NCBI GenBank assembly: GCA_964531105.1
Contig: CAZHFN010000001.1
Coordinates: forward strand, 1-64,000
Length of the DNA: 64,000 bases
Reading direction: 5' to 3'
DNA from: UBA2256 sp964531105
GTDB taxonomy: Bacteria > Spirochaetota > Spirochaetia > Treponematales > Rectinemataceae
Shown: positions 24,666 to 33,587 of the stretch, piece after piece
Numbering within the stretch: the stretch's first letter is position 1
How the letters are laid out: each line of letters opens with the position of its first letter
Notes under the pieces: generated by a model
What the model was told of the DNA's origin: nothing
The model's input: the letters and a program-made list of their open reading frames with translations, nothing else
Databases searched by the model: none
Program-made: the position numbers and the translations under genes

Positions 24666-26047
24666 GCGTAACTTACAATAGCCCCCGCTTCTTTAAACAG
24701 TTCTCCTCCGGGGGCATTTTCAACCTTAAGGCCCTGTAGCCTTATTTCGGCGTAACGGATTCTTATACCCCTCACAGTAGTCTCTCCAATACCCCGGTAC
24801 ATCTCGGATTTAGAGGGCGAGACCAAGTTTTTATCAGCCATTTTTATGATGTAATGCTCCAGTCTCAGATTGACGATGGGCGATTCAGGAAGTCCTACTA
24901 TGAACCCGGCGGATGCCCTGCAGCCCGTGGCCACAAGATTGGTCACCAGGATATTCCTCATGCGTGGAGTCAGTGGGCTTAATTCCTGGGTATCCTGGGA
25001 AAAGAGCGTAGCAGCTTCCGATTCCTTGGCGCCGCATTCGTAGTAGAGATTGATAGTAAGCGGAGCCAGTGTATTCTCCATGACGAGGTTTCTGAAAGAC
25101 AGGTTCTGCACCAATCCGCCCCGGCCCCGCCTGCTTTTAAGCCGGACACCGCGGTCTGTGCCGCTGAAATGGCAGTTGCTCACGTCCAGGTTTTCTATGC
25201 CTCCGGCCGTTTCACTGCCGATTACGACCCCCCCATGGCCGCTTAAGAAACTACAACCGGCGATGCGCACATTTCGGGAAGCCCTTCCTTCTACCAGTCC
25301 CTGGGATCCTGAGCCTGCCTTGAGCGCGACGCAGTCGTCTCCTACATCCACTAACGAATCAATTACCTCCACGTCCTCGCAGGAATCGATATCGATGCCA
25401 TCGGTGTTAGGCGCATCGGCGGGATTATGTATTTGAATGCCTTCGATGCGTATGCGCCGGGAAAAAACCGGATGAACGGTCCAAAAGGGAGAATCCTTTA
25501 GCCTTATTCCCTTAAGCAGCACCCCGTCGCACTCCAGAAACTGGATAAGAGGTGGCCGTAAGAATTGGGTTTCCCTACCTCCTCCTCCGGAAGGTTGCTC
25601 TCCTTCGGCCTTGTTGAGCAATGCCAGCTTTTGCTCGATCGGTGTTTGGGGTCCAGACTGCCCTGCGGTCTTCTTGGCCCTGTGCATGTTCCACCAGAAA
25701 TGGCCGTTGCCGTCCAATGTCCCCTCTCCGGTAATAGCTATATTACGAGCACCCCTGGCCAGGACTAGCGGCTGCATGGCAAAACAGCGCACCCCCTCCC
25801 AGCGTGTTTTGATAGGAGGATAGAGCTCAGGATCGGGGATGAACTGTATAGTGGCCCCTGGTTCAAGTTGAAGCGTTGTGTTATCGAAGAGCTCTATTGG
25901 GCCGCTTTTATAAAGGCCGGATGGAACCAGGAGGGTTGCGCCGCCCGAGGCCTTCGCCCTGGCCGCGGCCAGGGCGAAGGCTTCGGTGCAATCGAAGTCA
26001 TCGCCGGAAATGGCTCCAAAATCGCGAATATCGAGTATCGGATTCAT
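24662..26047 (-). CDS. GH28 family polygalacturonase/rhamnogalacturonase, cytoplasmic
   Basis: A 461-residue right-handed beta-helix enzyme. GH28 catalytic motifs are all present: NTDGIDIDSCEDV, GDDCVALKAGS (the DD pair), SGHGGVVIGSE (the GHG), and RGVRLKSRRGRGG (RLK in place of the usual RIK). The start at MNPILDIRDFG (26047), with a G-rich site before it, matches the family beginning; an upstream in-frame ATG would add ten basic residues. No signal peptide is seen, so it likely trims imported oligogalacturonides as an exo-enzyme inside the cell. Divergent from the large regulator, convergent with kdgK. Family very sure, substrate (galacturonan or rhamnogalacturonan) open. Confidence 0.93.
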   Translation of the reverse strand: MNPILDIRDFGAISGDDFDCTEAFALAAARAKASGGATLLVPSGLYKSGPIELFDNTTLQLEPGATIQFIPDPELYPPIKTRWEGVRCFAMQPLVLARGARNIAITGEGTLDGNGHFWWNMHRAKKTAGQSGPQTPIEQKLALLNKAEGEQPSGGGGRETQFLRPPLIQFLECDGVLLKGIRLKDSPFWTVHPVFSRRIRIEGIQIHNPADAPNTDGIDIDSCEDVEVIDSLVDVGDDCVALKAGSGSQGLVEGRASRNVRIAGCSFLSGHGGVVIGSETAGGIENLDVSNCHFSGTDRGVRLKSRRGRGGLVQNLSFRNLVMENTLAPLTINLYYECGAKESEAATLFSQDTQELSPLTPRMRNILVTNLVATGCRASAGFIVGLPESPIVNLRLEHYIIKMADKNLVSPSKSEMYRGIGETTVRGIRIRYAEIRLQGLKVENAPGGELFKEAGAIVSYA

Positions 26048-26243
26048 GCCGCCACCCCCTCTCGAGCATGAGCGCACGCAGTATTTCGAGCGCTAGTACT
26101 ACAACGTGAATTGTCGGGGTATACAGCTAATTCTGGCAATTGTCTTTAGTGGTGTCTTTTTGGACTTTTCTGATATTCAACTGCATTCAGGAATGCTGTT
26201 TCGATTGACAAGATCTACCTGAGGCTCGAGAATGCAATAAGAT

Positions 26244-26280
26244 GAGGCTTTTGCAAAAGTCAGACGAGTTTTGCAAAAGC
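26244..26280. repeat. Hairpin 1 and first copy of a 33-bp dispersed repeat
   Basis: The 33 bases at 26244-26276 recur exactly at 59055-59087. Here they lie in a hairpin with arms GCTTTTGCAAAA and TTTTGCAAAAGC (12 bp) around a loop of about ten bases. It is the first of three consecutive hairpins before the big regulator gene. Confidence 0.75.
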
Positions 26281-26299
26281 TACCTTTATGATGCGTACG

Positions 26300-26340
26300 T
26301 TTCGTCAATTTTCATGCCTTTGGCATAAAAATTGACGAAA
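26300..26340. repeat. Hairpin 2 upstream of the sensor/AraC regulator
   Basis: A 19-base arm at 26300-26318 pairs with 26322-26340 at 18 of 19 positions around a three-base loop (TTT). It is a very stable structure, 50 bases upstream of the start of the regulator gene, lacking a T run that would make it a simple terminator. Confidence 0.75.
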
Positions 26341-26346
26341 CTACAA

Positions 26347-26384
26347 AGCCACTTTCAAAAGTTAACAGACTTTTGAAAGTGGCT
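26347..26384. repeat. Hairpin 3, overlapping the regulator's translation start region
   Basis: A perfect 16-bp stem, arms at 26347-26362 and 26369-26384 with loop TAACAG. The right arm ends eight bases before the proposed TTG start at 26392 and contains the only purine-rich stretch (GAAAGTGG) that could bind ribosomes, so it may control translation. Its core (CAAAAGT...ACTTTTG) resembles that of hairpin 1. Confidence 0.7.
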
Positions 26385-26391
26385 CAGATGC

Positions 26392-29300
26392 TTGGATTTC
26401 CTGCTTTACGGAATCCTCGAGGAGCCATCCACGAAAGAAGGTCAGCGAATTGCGCTTATGCTTGCCTCTATCCACTCAGGCTCGGCCAACAAGGTATGGC
26501 CTGAAATCTGGAAAGAAAGCGAGAAGCGGCGCTGCGTACTCTTCATTTTCCCTGGCGGCAGGCTTTCCAGCCGAGATGAGTACGAGTACATGCGAAACAG
26601 TGTTTTCGACCTAGTCAAGACGGGAAATTTCGATGGGACACTATGCTGGGCCAGCTCTCTGAGCGGCTTTAGCTCGGAACCGGAGGTGGAGAGATTTCTC
26701 GAATCGAATCTGGGCATGCCGTTGGTCACCTTCGGCCTTAAGATAGGCGAGCGCCCCGTTGTGAATATAGATGCGTATTCCGGCATGAAAGAATTGATTT
26801 TTCATCTGCTCCGCCGCCACGGCTGTACTCGAATAGCATATCTGGGCGGGCCTCGGGCTCACTCATCCGCCGAGGATCGCTTCAGGGCTTACCGCGATGC
26901 CTTACAAGAAAACGGAATAGCCTATAACGATAAGCTGGTGGTCTTGGATAATCCTTGGACCGAAGGCCGCAAGGCCATGCGACAGCTTCTGGAAGAACGC
27001 AAACTCAAGCCCGTGAAAGATTTCGACGCTCTCTGCACCGCTAGCGATCTGCTTTCCTTCGAGGCCGCGGCACTTCTGCGGGAACTGGGCAATAAAATTC
27101 CGGATGACATAGCCTTGGGCGGCTTCAATGATTCCGATGAAAGCAATCTGCTTTCGCCGACCTTCACCACCGTGCACATGCCCTTCGAGCGTCAGGCTAT
27201 TCAAGCCTTCAGGATGCTTCTGGAGCTTTTATCAGGAAGACATCCCAAGGATAAAATGCTAAAAACCAGTCTTATCGTGCGCCAATCCTGTGGCTGCCGC
27301 ACTAAGGCCGTCCAGATGGCAGGACGCCTCCCCACAATACCGCGAAAACCAGAAAATCACCCCGGAAAATGCGCAGTCTTCCTTTCGATAGACAAAAAAG
27401 CCTTATCTAATTCGGTATCCAAGGCCGCAGGCATCTCTACCGAGGAATCAGCCATACTAATCGAGGCGCTTATTGCGACGCTTTTAGGCAGCCTTGAGAG
27501 AGAGACTGATAGTCCCTTTATGCGAAAGCTCGACAAGTTTCTGGATGAAGCCATAACCAATGAAAGAGATGTAGGAGGTTTCCAAAATCTGCTTTCCACT
27601 TTAAGAAGAGCCCTCTTGCCCTCCATGACCGATTCTGTCCAGATCGCTTTGCTGGAAAGTCTTTTGGGTCAGGGAAGAGTTCTCGTATCCGAAGCTGAGA
27701 AGCGACTGAGCACCTATAGAATGTGGCAGGAAAGAAAACTAGACCATTGGCTGGGCATACTCAGCCATGAACTTCTCTGTGCCAAGGATTTCGACGGCAT
27801 CGTGAGTATCACCGCAGACTGCCTTCCTGCCTTGGGTATTAAGGAAGCCTATTTTGTGCTCACTGGAGATGATGAGTCCCAGCGTATCTTACTGGGAGGA
27901 TTCAAGTCTGGAACCAGAAAATCAGGATCGATCAGGATTTACAAGAGCAGGAGCGGAAGCTGGTCCTTTCCTTCGGCGCAACTCCTGCCCGAGGAACTGT
28001 TTCCACGGGAACCGGGAACCTACGTAGTACTACCTCTCTATTTCGAGTCCACGTCTCTCGGCTATGCAGTGCTTTCAGTTGGACGCAAAGATGCCTATAT
28101 CTACGAGGAGATTAGGACGCAGCTATCATCGGCCTTAAGGGGGGTAGTGCTCTTCGAACAAGCGAACGAGGCTAGAATCAGGGCTGAGAAAGCTGAAAAA
28201 ATGAAAAGCCAATTCCTGGCCAGTATCAGTGGAGAATTGCAGGAACCACTCGGACTTATTCGCGAGAAAGCCCTCGAGCTTCTGGAGCGAGTGGATACGA
28301 AGGACAAAAACGAGCTGCACGCGATTGCCGCATCCTCGGAAAGGCAATTGGATCTGACAAGGAATCTTCTGGAGTTCTCCCTGGCCCAGGTGGAGGATTT
28401 CCCCTTGAATTCCGGTCTTTTCAAGCCTCGCGATCTCCTAAAGGACCTTAGTGCAAGAGCTGTGGTTATTAGAGCACAAAAAGCCTGGGGGAGAATCGGC
28501 ATATCGGCAGATAATTTGGCCACTCTGGATGAACTGCCACTGTTGTGGGGCGACACTGTCCGTCTTCGCCAGGTAATGGAAATTTTTATGGACTGTCTCT
28601 TTAATGAAGCGAAGGTCGAAGAAGTAATTCTTGATGCATCCATGGAAAATACTAGGATCAGAATAGCCGCCACGGCGCGGCGTGCCAGCGGCGATTTAGG
28701 CAGAAGAGCCGCCCAGCGATTGCGTGCGTATATGGTTGAGAATTCCGCTGGACTCTCGACAGGAAATACACGGATTTCCCTCGAGCTGGCCAAGCGAATA
28801 GCCTTACTCCACGGAGCTATTCCGGTTTTCAGCGAATCGGGAAAATTCCTGAGCATGGCTGTTGAAATGCCCTTCCCATCCCTCGATTCCTTTTCCAGGA
28901 TCGACCACCAGCCTGATGGAAACTGGGGAATCGGAGTACTGGGTGACAAGGATCCTCTGCTTTTGCATGACCACTACCCTAAAAGACCTCGCGTATCTCT
29001 GGGAATACGCGAAGCCCTCTCCTCAGATATGCTGGCAAAGAATTTGGGCTTACTCTATATCGACCCGGAAAATACTAACCCCGAAGAAGAAACAGCGGCA
29101 AAAGTGCTGTTGGAAGAAGGCTTTCTACGCAGCTTGGGCTGCATAGTACCAGGGAGAATCGCTGATTCGTCTCTTTTTGAAAAAAGTGAGAATCTTGGGG
29201 CGATTCTACGCCGCTTTTTCTCAGCCCGGGTTGCAACGGCGGTAATTGTCGCCGGCGCCCAAGGTCCCGAAATCGATGAGTTGGAGCAGGCCCTGGACGC

Positions 29301-29958
29301 CGGCGCGGCCAAAGCGCGCATTTTACGCTGCCGCAGTCCAGAAGAATTAGCCTTCATTGCCGAGCGAGAAAAAGCGGCGCTGGTGCTGTCTTCAGCGGGA
29401 GAGCCAAGCTTTTTGGCTAGTATCCTGGAAGCGCCTGCCCTTCATACGATGCCCCTTCTCTGGCTTATAGATAAACCTGAGAGTTTCTCCCTCCCCCCTT
29501 CCTTTCTGGAGCGTCCCAGAACCCTTATCTGTAATGGAGGCAAGGGCTTTGCCAGCCTGCGCGCAAAACTTTCCAAAGAAATCCTGTCAGGATCCAAGGA
29601 ATTTCTCCCGGCACCCACTGGCGCCATTGTAATGCGGGCTATCATCTTCCTGAACAGGCGCTTTCGCGAGCATGTTTCCCGCTGGAGACTCTCGGAGGAA
29701 CTCAACGCTAGCGAAGACTATTTAAGCAGAATTTTCAGAACCCAAATGGGCATAACCCTCTGGGAATATCTTAACCGATTGAGAATTGCCTATGCGGTGG
29801 AACTGCTCTCAGGCAGTTCGGATACCGTGGCTGAAATCGCATCCCTAGCTGGATTCCAAGATCAAGCCTATTTCTGCAGGGTATTTAAAAGAATCCAAGG
29901 AACTACCCCCGGAGCATTGCGGAAGGAATTCAAGCCAGATGTCAGAAAAGTACAATAA
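26392..29958 (+). CDS. Giant one-component regulator: LacI-type sugar-binding sensor, dead histidine-kinase-like core, AraC DNA-binding domain
   Basis: A 1188-residue protein. Residues about 20-305 form a LacI/periplasmic-binding-type sugar sensor without its helix-turn-helix, ending in the usual SCGC. After a helical linker there is a GAF-like region (about 440-590), then a kinase-like core: SQFLASISGELQEPL, where the phospho-acceptor His of HisKA is Gly614. An ATPase-like domain keeps one N-box Asn (FNEAK) but lacks the DxGxG loop. A receiver-like part (about 845-1070) has Ser where the phospho-Asp should be. Residues 1085-1183 are an AraC helix-turn-helix pair. No transmembrane segment, so it senses cytoplasmic sugar. 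TTG start is uncertain; ATG at 26458 is another option. Located between GH28 and its transporter; probably activates pectin import genes. Confidence 0.8.
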   Translation: MDFLLYGILEEPSTKEGQRIALMLASIHSGSANKVWPEIWKESEKRRCVLFIFPGGRLSSRDEYEYMRNSVFDLVKTGNFDGTLCWASSLSGFSSEPEVERFLESNLGMPLVTFGLKIGERPVVNIDAYSGMKELIFHLLRRHGCTRIAYLGGPRAHSSAEDRFRAYRDALQENGIAYNDKLVVLDNPWTEGRKAMRQLLEERKLKPVKDFDALCTASDLLSFEAAALLRELGNKIPDDIALGGFNDSDESNLLSPTFTTVHMPFERQAIQAFRMLLELLSGRHPKDKMLKTSLIVRQSCGCRTKAVQMAGRLPTIPRKPENHPGKCAVFLSIDKKALSNSVSKAAGISTEESAILIEALIATLLGSLERETDSPFMRKLDKFLDEAITNERDVGGFQNLLSTLRRALLPSMTDSVQIALLESLLGQGRVLVSEAEKRLSTYRMWQERKLDHWLGILSHELLCAKDFDGIVSITADCLPALGIKEAYFVLTGDDESQRILLGGFKSGTRKSGSIRIYKSRSGSWSFPSAQLLPEELFPREPGTYVVLPLYFESTSLGYAVLSVGRKDAYIYEEIRTQLSSALRGVVLFEQANEARIRAEKAEKMKSQFLASISGELQEPLGLIREKALELLERVDTKDKNELHAIAASSERQLDLTRNLLEFSLAQVEDFPLNSGLFKPRDLLKDLSARAVVIRAQKAWGRIGISADNLATLDELPLLWGDTVRLRQVMEIFMDCLFNEAKVEEVILDASMENTRIRIAATARRASGDLGRRAAQRLRAYMVENSAGLSTGNTRISLELAKRIALLHGAIPVFSESGKFLSMAVEMPFPSLDSFSRIDHQPDGNWGIGVLGDKDPLLLHDHYPKRPRVSLGIREALSSDMLAKNLGLLYIDPENTNPEEETAAKVLLEEGFLRSLGCIVPGRIADSSLFEKSENLGAILRRFFSARVATAVIVAGAQGPEIDELEQALDAGAAKARILRCRSPEELAFIAEREKAALVLSSAGEPSFLASILEAPALHTMPLLWLIDKPESFSLPPSFLERPRTLICNGGKGFASLRAKLSKEILSGSKEFLPAPTGAIVMRAIIFLNRRFREHVSRWRLSEELNASEDYLSRIFRTQMGITLWEYLNRLRIAYAVELLSGSSDTVAEIASLAGFQDQAYFCRVFKRIQGTTPGALRKEFKPDVRKVQ

Positions 29959-30008
29959 CCCGACGGAAAATTTGCACAATTACGCCCTACCATATTTATT
30001 GGAGAGCC

Positions 30009-30959
30009 ATGAGAAATCCATCCGGGGCTATAAGCCTTAGCCAGACGGGCAGTTCACGCCTGTTCTGGAAGAATATGCGAAGGCATAGGTCGGTGTATCT
30101 CTTGGCCTCGATTTCCTTGATCTATTTCGCAATTTTTAAATATGTACCTATTTGGAACGCCCAAATCGCCTTCAAGGACTTCATGGCTTTGGATGGAGTG
30201 CTCGGCAGTCCCTGGGTGGGAATCCAAAACTTCAGGGACTTTGTAAATTCCTATTATTTCTGGGAACTCATACGCAACACGGTGCTGTACAGCATCGGCA
30301 AAATGGTGTTTTCGATTCCGGCTGCCATTTTCCTCTCGGTTTCCCTCTACGAGTGCAGGAACTACTACCTAAGGAAGACCGTCCAGACCATCGCCTACCT
30401 GCCCCACTTTCTTTCCTGGGTCATTATGTATGCCATACTCCTGGCCATACTTTCTCCCTCCAACGGCATACTCAACGATCTAATAAAGCTATTAGGCGGC
30501 GAACCTATCAGCTTTCTCACAGAAACCAAGGTTTTCCCCTGGATAGTCATCCTCTCCGATACCTGGAAGGAAATGGGCTGGAGCGCGATCATCTTCCTGG
30601 CCGCCCTGATGGGCATAGACCCATCTCTGTTTGAAGCGGCCACCGTTGAGGGCGCCAGCGCATGGCAGAGGGTGCGTTACATCACACTTCCCTCAATCCG
30701 CCCGGTGATTGTCATGGTGGTGCTCCTACGCCTGGGCACAATCCTGGACGCGGGCTTCAACCAGATTTTCATGCTGTATTCCCTACCGGTCTACAGCGTT
30801 GCAGATATTATCGATACATGGATCTACCGACAGGGACTTCTGGAGTTCCGCTTCGGGCTGGCTACGGCGGTCGGCTTGTTCAAAGGCTTGTTCGGGCTAA
30901 TTCTCATCGTCGTATCCAACAAGCTCATCAAGCGGCAGACAGGCAGCGGGCTCTATTAA
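30009..30959 (+). CDS. Oligosaccharide ABC transporter permease, LplB type
   Basis: A 316-residue inner-membrane permease with six predicted helices. Its cytoplasmic EAA loop is EAATVEGASAWQRVRYITLPSIRPVI, and the N-terminal region FAIFKYVPIWNAQIAFKDF is typical of LplB/YteP-type importers of oligogalacturonides and other complex sugars. GGAGAG precedes the ATG. It follows the large regulator by 50 bases and precedes its partner permease by 13, so the three may share a transcript. Likely imports unsaturated or saturated galacturonide oligomers. No ATPase gene is in the cluster; a shared MsmX-like ATPase elsewhere is expected. Confidence 0.92.
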   Translation: MRNPSGAISLSQTGSSRLFWKNMRRHRSVYLLASISLIYFAIFKYVPIWNAQIAFKDFMALDGVLGSPWVGIQNFRDFVNSYYFWELIRNTVLYSIGKMVFSIPAAIFLSVSLYECRNYYLRKTVQTIAYLPHFLSWVIMYAILLAILSPSNGILNDLIKLLGGEPISFLTETKVFPWIVILSDTWKEMGWSAIIFLAALMGIDPSLFEAATVEGASAWQRVRYITLPSIRPVIVMVVLLRLGTILDAGFNQIFMLYSLPVYSVADIIDTWIYRQGLLEFRFGLATAVGLFKGLFGLILIVVSNKLIKRQTGSGLY

Positions 30960-30972
30960 AGGGGATGGAAGG

Positions 30973-31857
30973 ATGAATGGCGCAATCAGGCTTACAGCCT
31001 CGGACAGACTCTTCCACCTCATTGTCAATGTCTGTCTTCTCATCATACTGGCCATCTTTGTAATTCCCATCTGGAGCACCATCACCCTGTCGTTCCGCCC
31101 AAACACCTTTATCGGCTCGGCTCTGGATGGCATGCTCCTAGCCCCCTGGAAGTGGTCGACCGCGGCTTATAAAGCCTTGCTCGGTCATAGGGCATTTATA
31201 ACATCCACCTTCAACAGCTTCCGCATTTTTATCCAGGGAGTGGCCACCTCCCTCTTTTTGACCGTGCCGCTGGCATACCTGCTCTCCATAAAGGGGTTGC
31301 CTGGGAGAAAAGTCCTCTATGGTCTCGTCCTTGTGCCATACTTATTCAATGTCGGATTGATTCCTAATTACTTGCTGGTTTCAAAGATGGGTCTTGTGGA
31401 TCACCTGGCTGCCGTATACTTGCCGGGAGCAATCAGTGTCTACAACACCCTCATAATGAAAAGCTTCTTCGAGGGCATCCCCGAAGAATTGAAGGAATCG
31501 GCCAGAATAGACGGGGCATCGGAACTCACGGTGCTCTGGAAGATCATCCTGCCCCTTTCCAAACCGATTCTTCTCACCATAGGCTTGTACTACGGCGTCC
31601 ATTTCTGGAACGACTTCTTCAATGCCATGCTCTACCTCAACGACAGCGCTCTCCAGCCCCTGCCTATTCTCCTTCGCAATATCCTTTTGTCATCGGGCAT
31701 GAACGAATACGTAGAAGTGAACGCCTTTGGAGAGGCTCCCATTGCTGCAATAAAAGCGGCGAGCGTTCTTTTAGCCGCGATTCCCATGTTGGCCGCCTAT
31801 CCCTTTATACAGAAATACTTTGTAAAAGGAACCATGCTGGGGTCGGTCAAGGGCTGA
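30973..31857 (+). CDS. Oligosaccharide ABC transporter permease, LplC/YtcP type
   Basis: A 294-residue permease with six predicted helices. EAA loop: ESARIDGASELTVLWKIILPLSKPILLT. It carries the CUT1-type VPLAYLLSIKGLPG and GLIPNYLLVSKMGLVDHLAAVYLPG. Pairs with the upstream permease to form the channel of the pectin-oligomer importer. GATGGAAGG precedes the ATG at close spacing. A small hairpin separates it from the binding-protein gene, which probably lets the binding protein accumulate more. Confidence 0.92.
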   Translation: MNGAIRLTASDRLFHLIVNVCLLIILAIFVIPIWSTITLSFRPNTFIGSALDGMLLAPWKWSTAAYKALLGHRAFITSTFNSFRIFIQGVATSLFLTVPLAYLLSIKGLPGRKVLYGLVLVPYLFNVGLIPNYLLVSKMGLVDHLAAVYLPGAISVYNTLIMKSFFEGIPEELKESARIDGASELTVLWKIILPLSKPILLTIGLYYGVHFWNDFFNAMLYLNDSALQPLPILLRNILLSSGMNEYVEVNAFGEAPIAAIKAASVLLAAIPMLAAYPFIQKYFVKGTMLGSVKG

Positions 31858-31860
31858 TGC

Positions 31861-31877
31861 CGGGGTGCATTGCCCCG
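31861..31877 (+). promoter_or_regulatory. Small intercistronic hairpin before the binding-protein gene
   Basis: CGGGG (31861-31865) pairs with CCCCG (31873-31877) right after the permease stop. Such structures often stabilise mRNA at binding-protein genes; function inferred. Confidence 0.4.
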
Positions 31878-31903
31878 TTGCAATAGAAACCAAGGAGGTT
31901 TCC

Positions 31904-33457
31904 ATGAAAAGAATGAAAGGAATCCTGTTGTGCTTCGCGCTTATGCTGGTTGTCGCGGGATCGGCCTTTGCCCAGACCGATAAGCTCGTGACTATCGAAA
32001 TGTGGTATGGCGCCGCCATTACCGAGGCAGGCCCGCCGCCCGATGATTGGGTTGTCTACAAGATTCTTAAAGAAAAATTAGGCATCGATCTCAAGATCAC
32101 CGCCGAGCCCTCCAACGAAAACGACCAGGACGTGAAAATCCTGGCCGCCGCCGCGGCCAATCAGCTGCCCGACCTCTTCATGGTACGCCGGGATCCCTGG
32201 CAGGTATTGATTAAGCAGGGGTTGGTGGCGCCGGTGGACGACATGTATCCCCTCATGCCTCATAGGGCACCCAATCACTTCACCAAGGACAGCATCGCCT
32301 TCACGACTATACGGGGCAAGAGCTACGGCTTTGCCTTCCCCGGCTCACTGCAGAAGAACGAAGGTCTGGTGATCCGTAAAGATTGGCTGGACAAGCTGGG
32401 TCTTAAAATGCCCACAACCCTAGATGAGCTTTATGACGTCTGCTACGCCTTTACCTTTAAAGATCCGGACGGAAACGGTAAAGATGATACCTACGGCTTC
32501 GGCTCCTGGGTAGAACACTATGATCAGGAACAGTACCTGGGTCGCCGTTTCGACCCCATCATGGGAGCCTTCGGCGTGGCCGGCACCTGGAACATGACGA
32601 CAGCCAACTTCGGTCTCAATGTCAAAAAGCCCGAATTCTTCGAAGCCCTGCAATTCGTCAGAAAAATGGTAGAGCATAAGGTTGTCGATCCCGACTGGCC
32701 CAGTCTTAAGAAAGACGATTTCCGCGCTGCCTGGAAACAGGGCAAGTTTGGCGTCATGAGGGAGCAGATGGCAGCCCTCGCTGCGGCAGCCAACTATGCC
32801 CCCTTCGACAAGAACTTCCCCTCAGGCGAATGGGCAGCCCTGCCCCCGCCCAAGGGACCAAAAGGCCTGTCATCTACCGGTATCTACGATGCCAACTACC
32901 GCATCTACGCCGTATCGCCCAAGGCTATAAAAGCCGGCAAGAAAGAAGCCATCGCCAAATTCCTGGACTGGATGGCCACAGACGAGGGCTACAAGCTGAT
33001 CGGCTGGGGCGTGGAAGGGGTTAACTACTCCATCGATGCCAACGGCGACATCACCGACAAGAACGTACCGGCGGATACCAAGTTCTCCTCGCCCAAAGGC
33101 CAGACTGTTACCCAACTCCGTAACATGGTCTTCTACAACAGCGACATTGAACTCGCGGCGCGCTATCCCTACTTCAAAACCGCCAACGGCCGCAGCCTAG
33201 GCCCCCGAACCTACTTGGGCACCTTCCAGTCCTATCCCTGGACCAATGTCACAGGCGCCGGCACCATAGCTCCCTCGCCTAACAACGCGGACTTAAAGCG
33301 CTACATCAACCAGAGCGTCCAGGAATTTGTGTTGGGCAAAACGCCCCTCACCAAGGCTAACTTCGACGCCTTTGTGGCGCAGATGGACAAGCTCGGTGCC
33401 GCGGCGTGGGAAAAGGCCGCCCGGCAGCAGATGGAAGACAACGGGTACCTGCAGTAA
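31904..33457 (+). CDS. Extracellular solute-binding protein of the oligogalacturonide transporter
   Basis: A 517-residue exported protein. Start 31904 (MKRMKGILLCFALMLVVAGSAFAQ) gives a signal peptide with cleavage after AFA and has CAAGGAGG upstream; the upstream in-frame ATG at 31865 does not. Mature sequence matches the LplA/family 1 type of large sugar-binding proteins: LKITAEPSNENDQDVKILAAAAANQLPDLF, YGFAFPGS and the calcium-site DPDGNGKDDTYGF. It captures oligosaccharides for the two permeases just upstream. No lipobox, so it is probably a soluble periplasmic protein, as in diderms. Substrate inferred from GH28/GH105 and kdu genes. Confidence 0.92.
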   Translation: MKRMKGILLCFALMLVVAGSAFAQTDKLVTIEMWYGAAITEAGPPPDDWVVYKILKEKLGIDLKITAEPSNENDQDVKILAAAAANQLPDLFMVRRDPWQVLIKQGLVAPVDDMYPLMPHRAPNHFTKDSIAFTTIRGKSYGFAFPGSLQKNEGLVIRKDWLDKLGLKMPTTLDELYDVCYAFTFKDPDGNGKDDTYGFGSWVEHYDQEQYLGRRFDPIMGAFGVAGTWNMTTANFGLNVKKPEFFEALQFVRKMVEHKVVDPDWPSLKKDDFRAAWKQGKFGVMREQMAALAAAANYAPFDKNFPSGEWAALPPPKGPKGLSSTGIYDANYRIYAVSPKAIKAGKKEAIAKFLDWMATDEGYKLIGWGVEGVNYSIDANGDITDKNVPADTKFSSPKGQTVTQLRNMVFYNSDIELAARYPYFKTANGRSLGPRTYLGTFQSYPWTNVTGAGTIAPSPNNADLKRYINQSVQEFVLGKTPLTKANFDAFVAQMDKLGAAAWEKAARQQMEDNGYLQ

Positions 33458-33541
33458 GGCATCATTTAGTCGTGCGTTTCGCTCTAGGCTGAAGTCGGGC
33501 GGCCTGCGCTACCTGCAAGCCTGGGCGGTACACTAGCAGTC

Positions 33542-33577
33542 GGGCGCGGCCGGAATCCTTCCGGCCGCGCCCTCTTT
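33542..33577 (+). terminator. Strong hairpin between binding-protein and GH105 genes
   Basis: GGGCGCGGCCGGAA (33542-33555) pairs perfectly with TTCCGGCCGCGCCC (33559-33572), loop TCC, followed by TCTTT. Acts as a terminator or partial read-through attenuator for GH105. Confidence 0.75.
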
Positions 33578-33587
33578 CGGGACAGCC

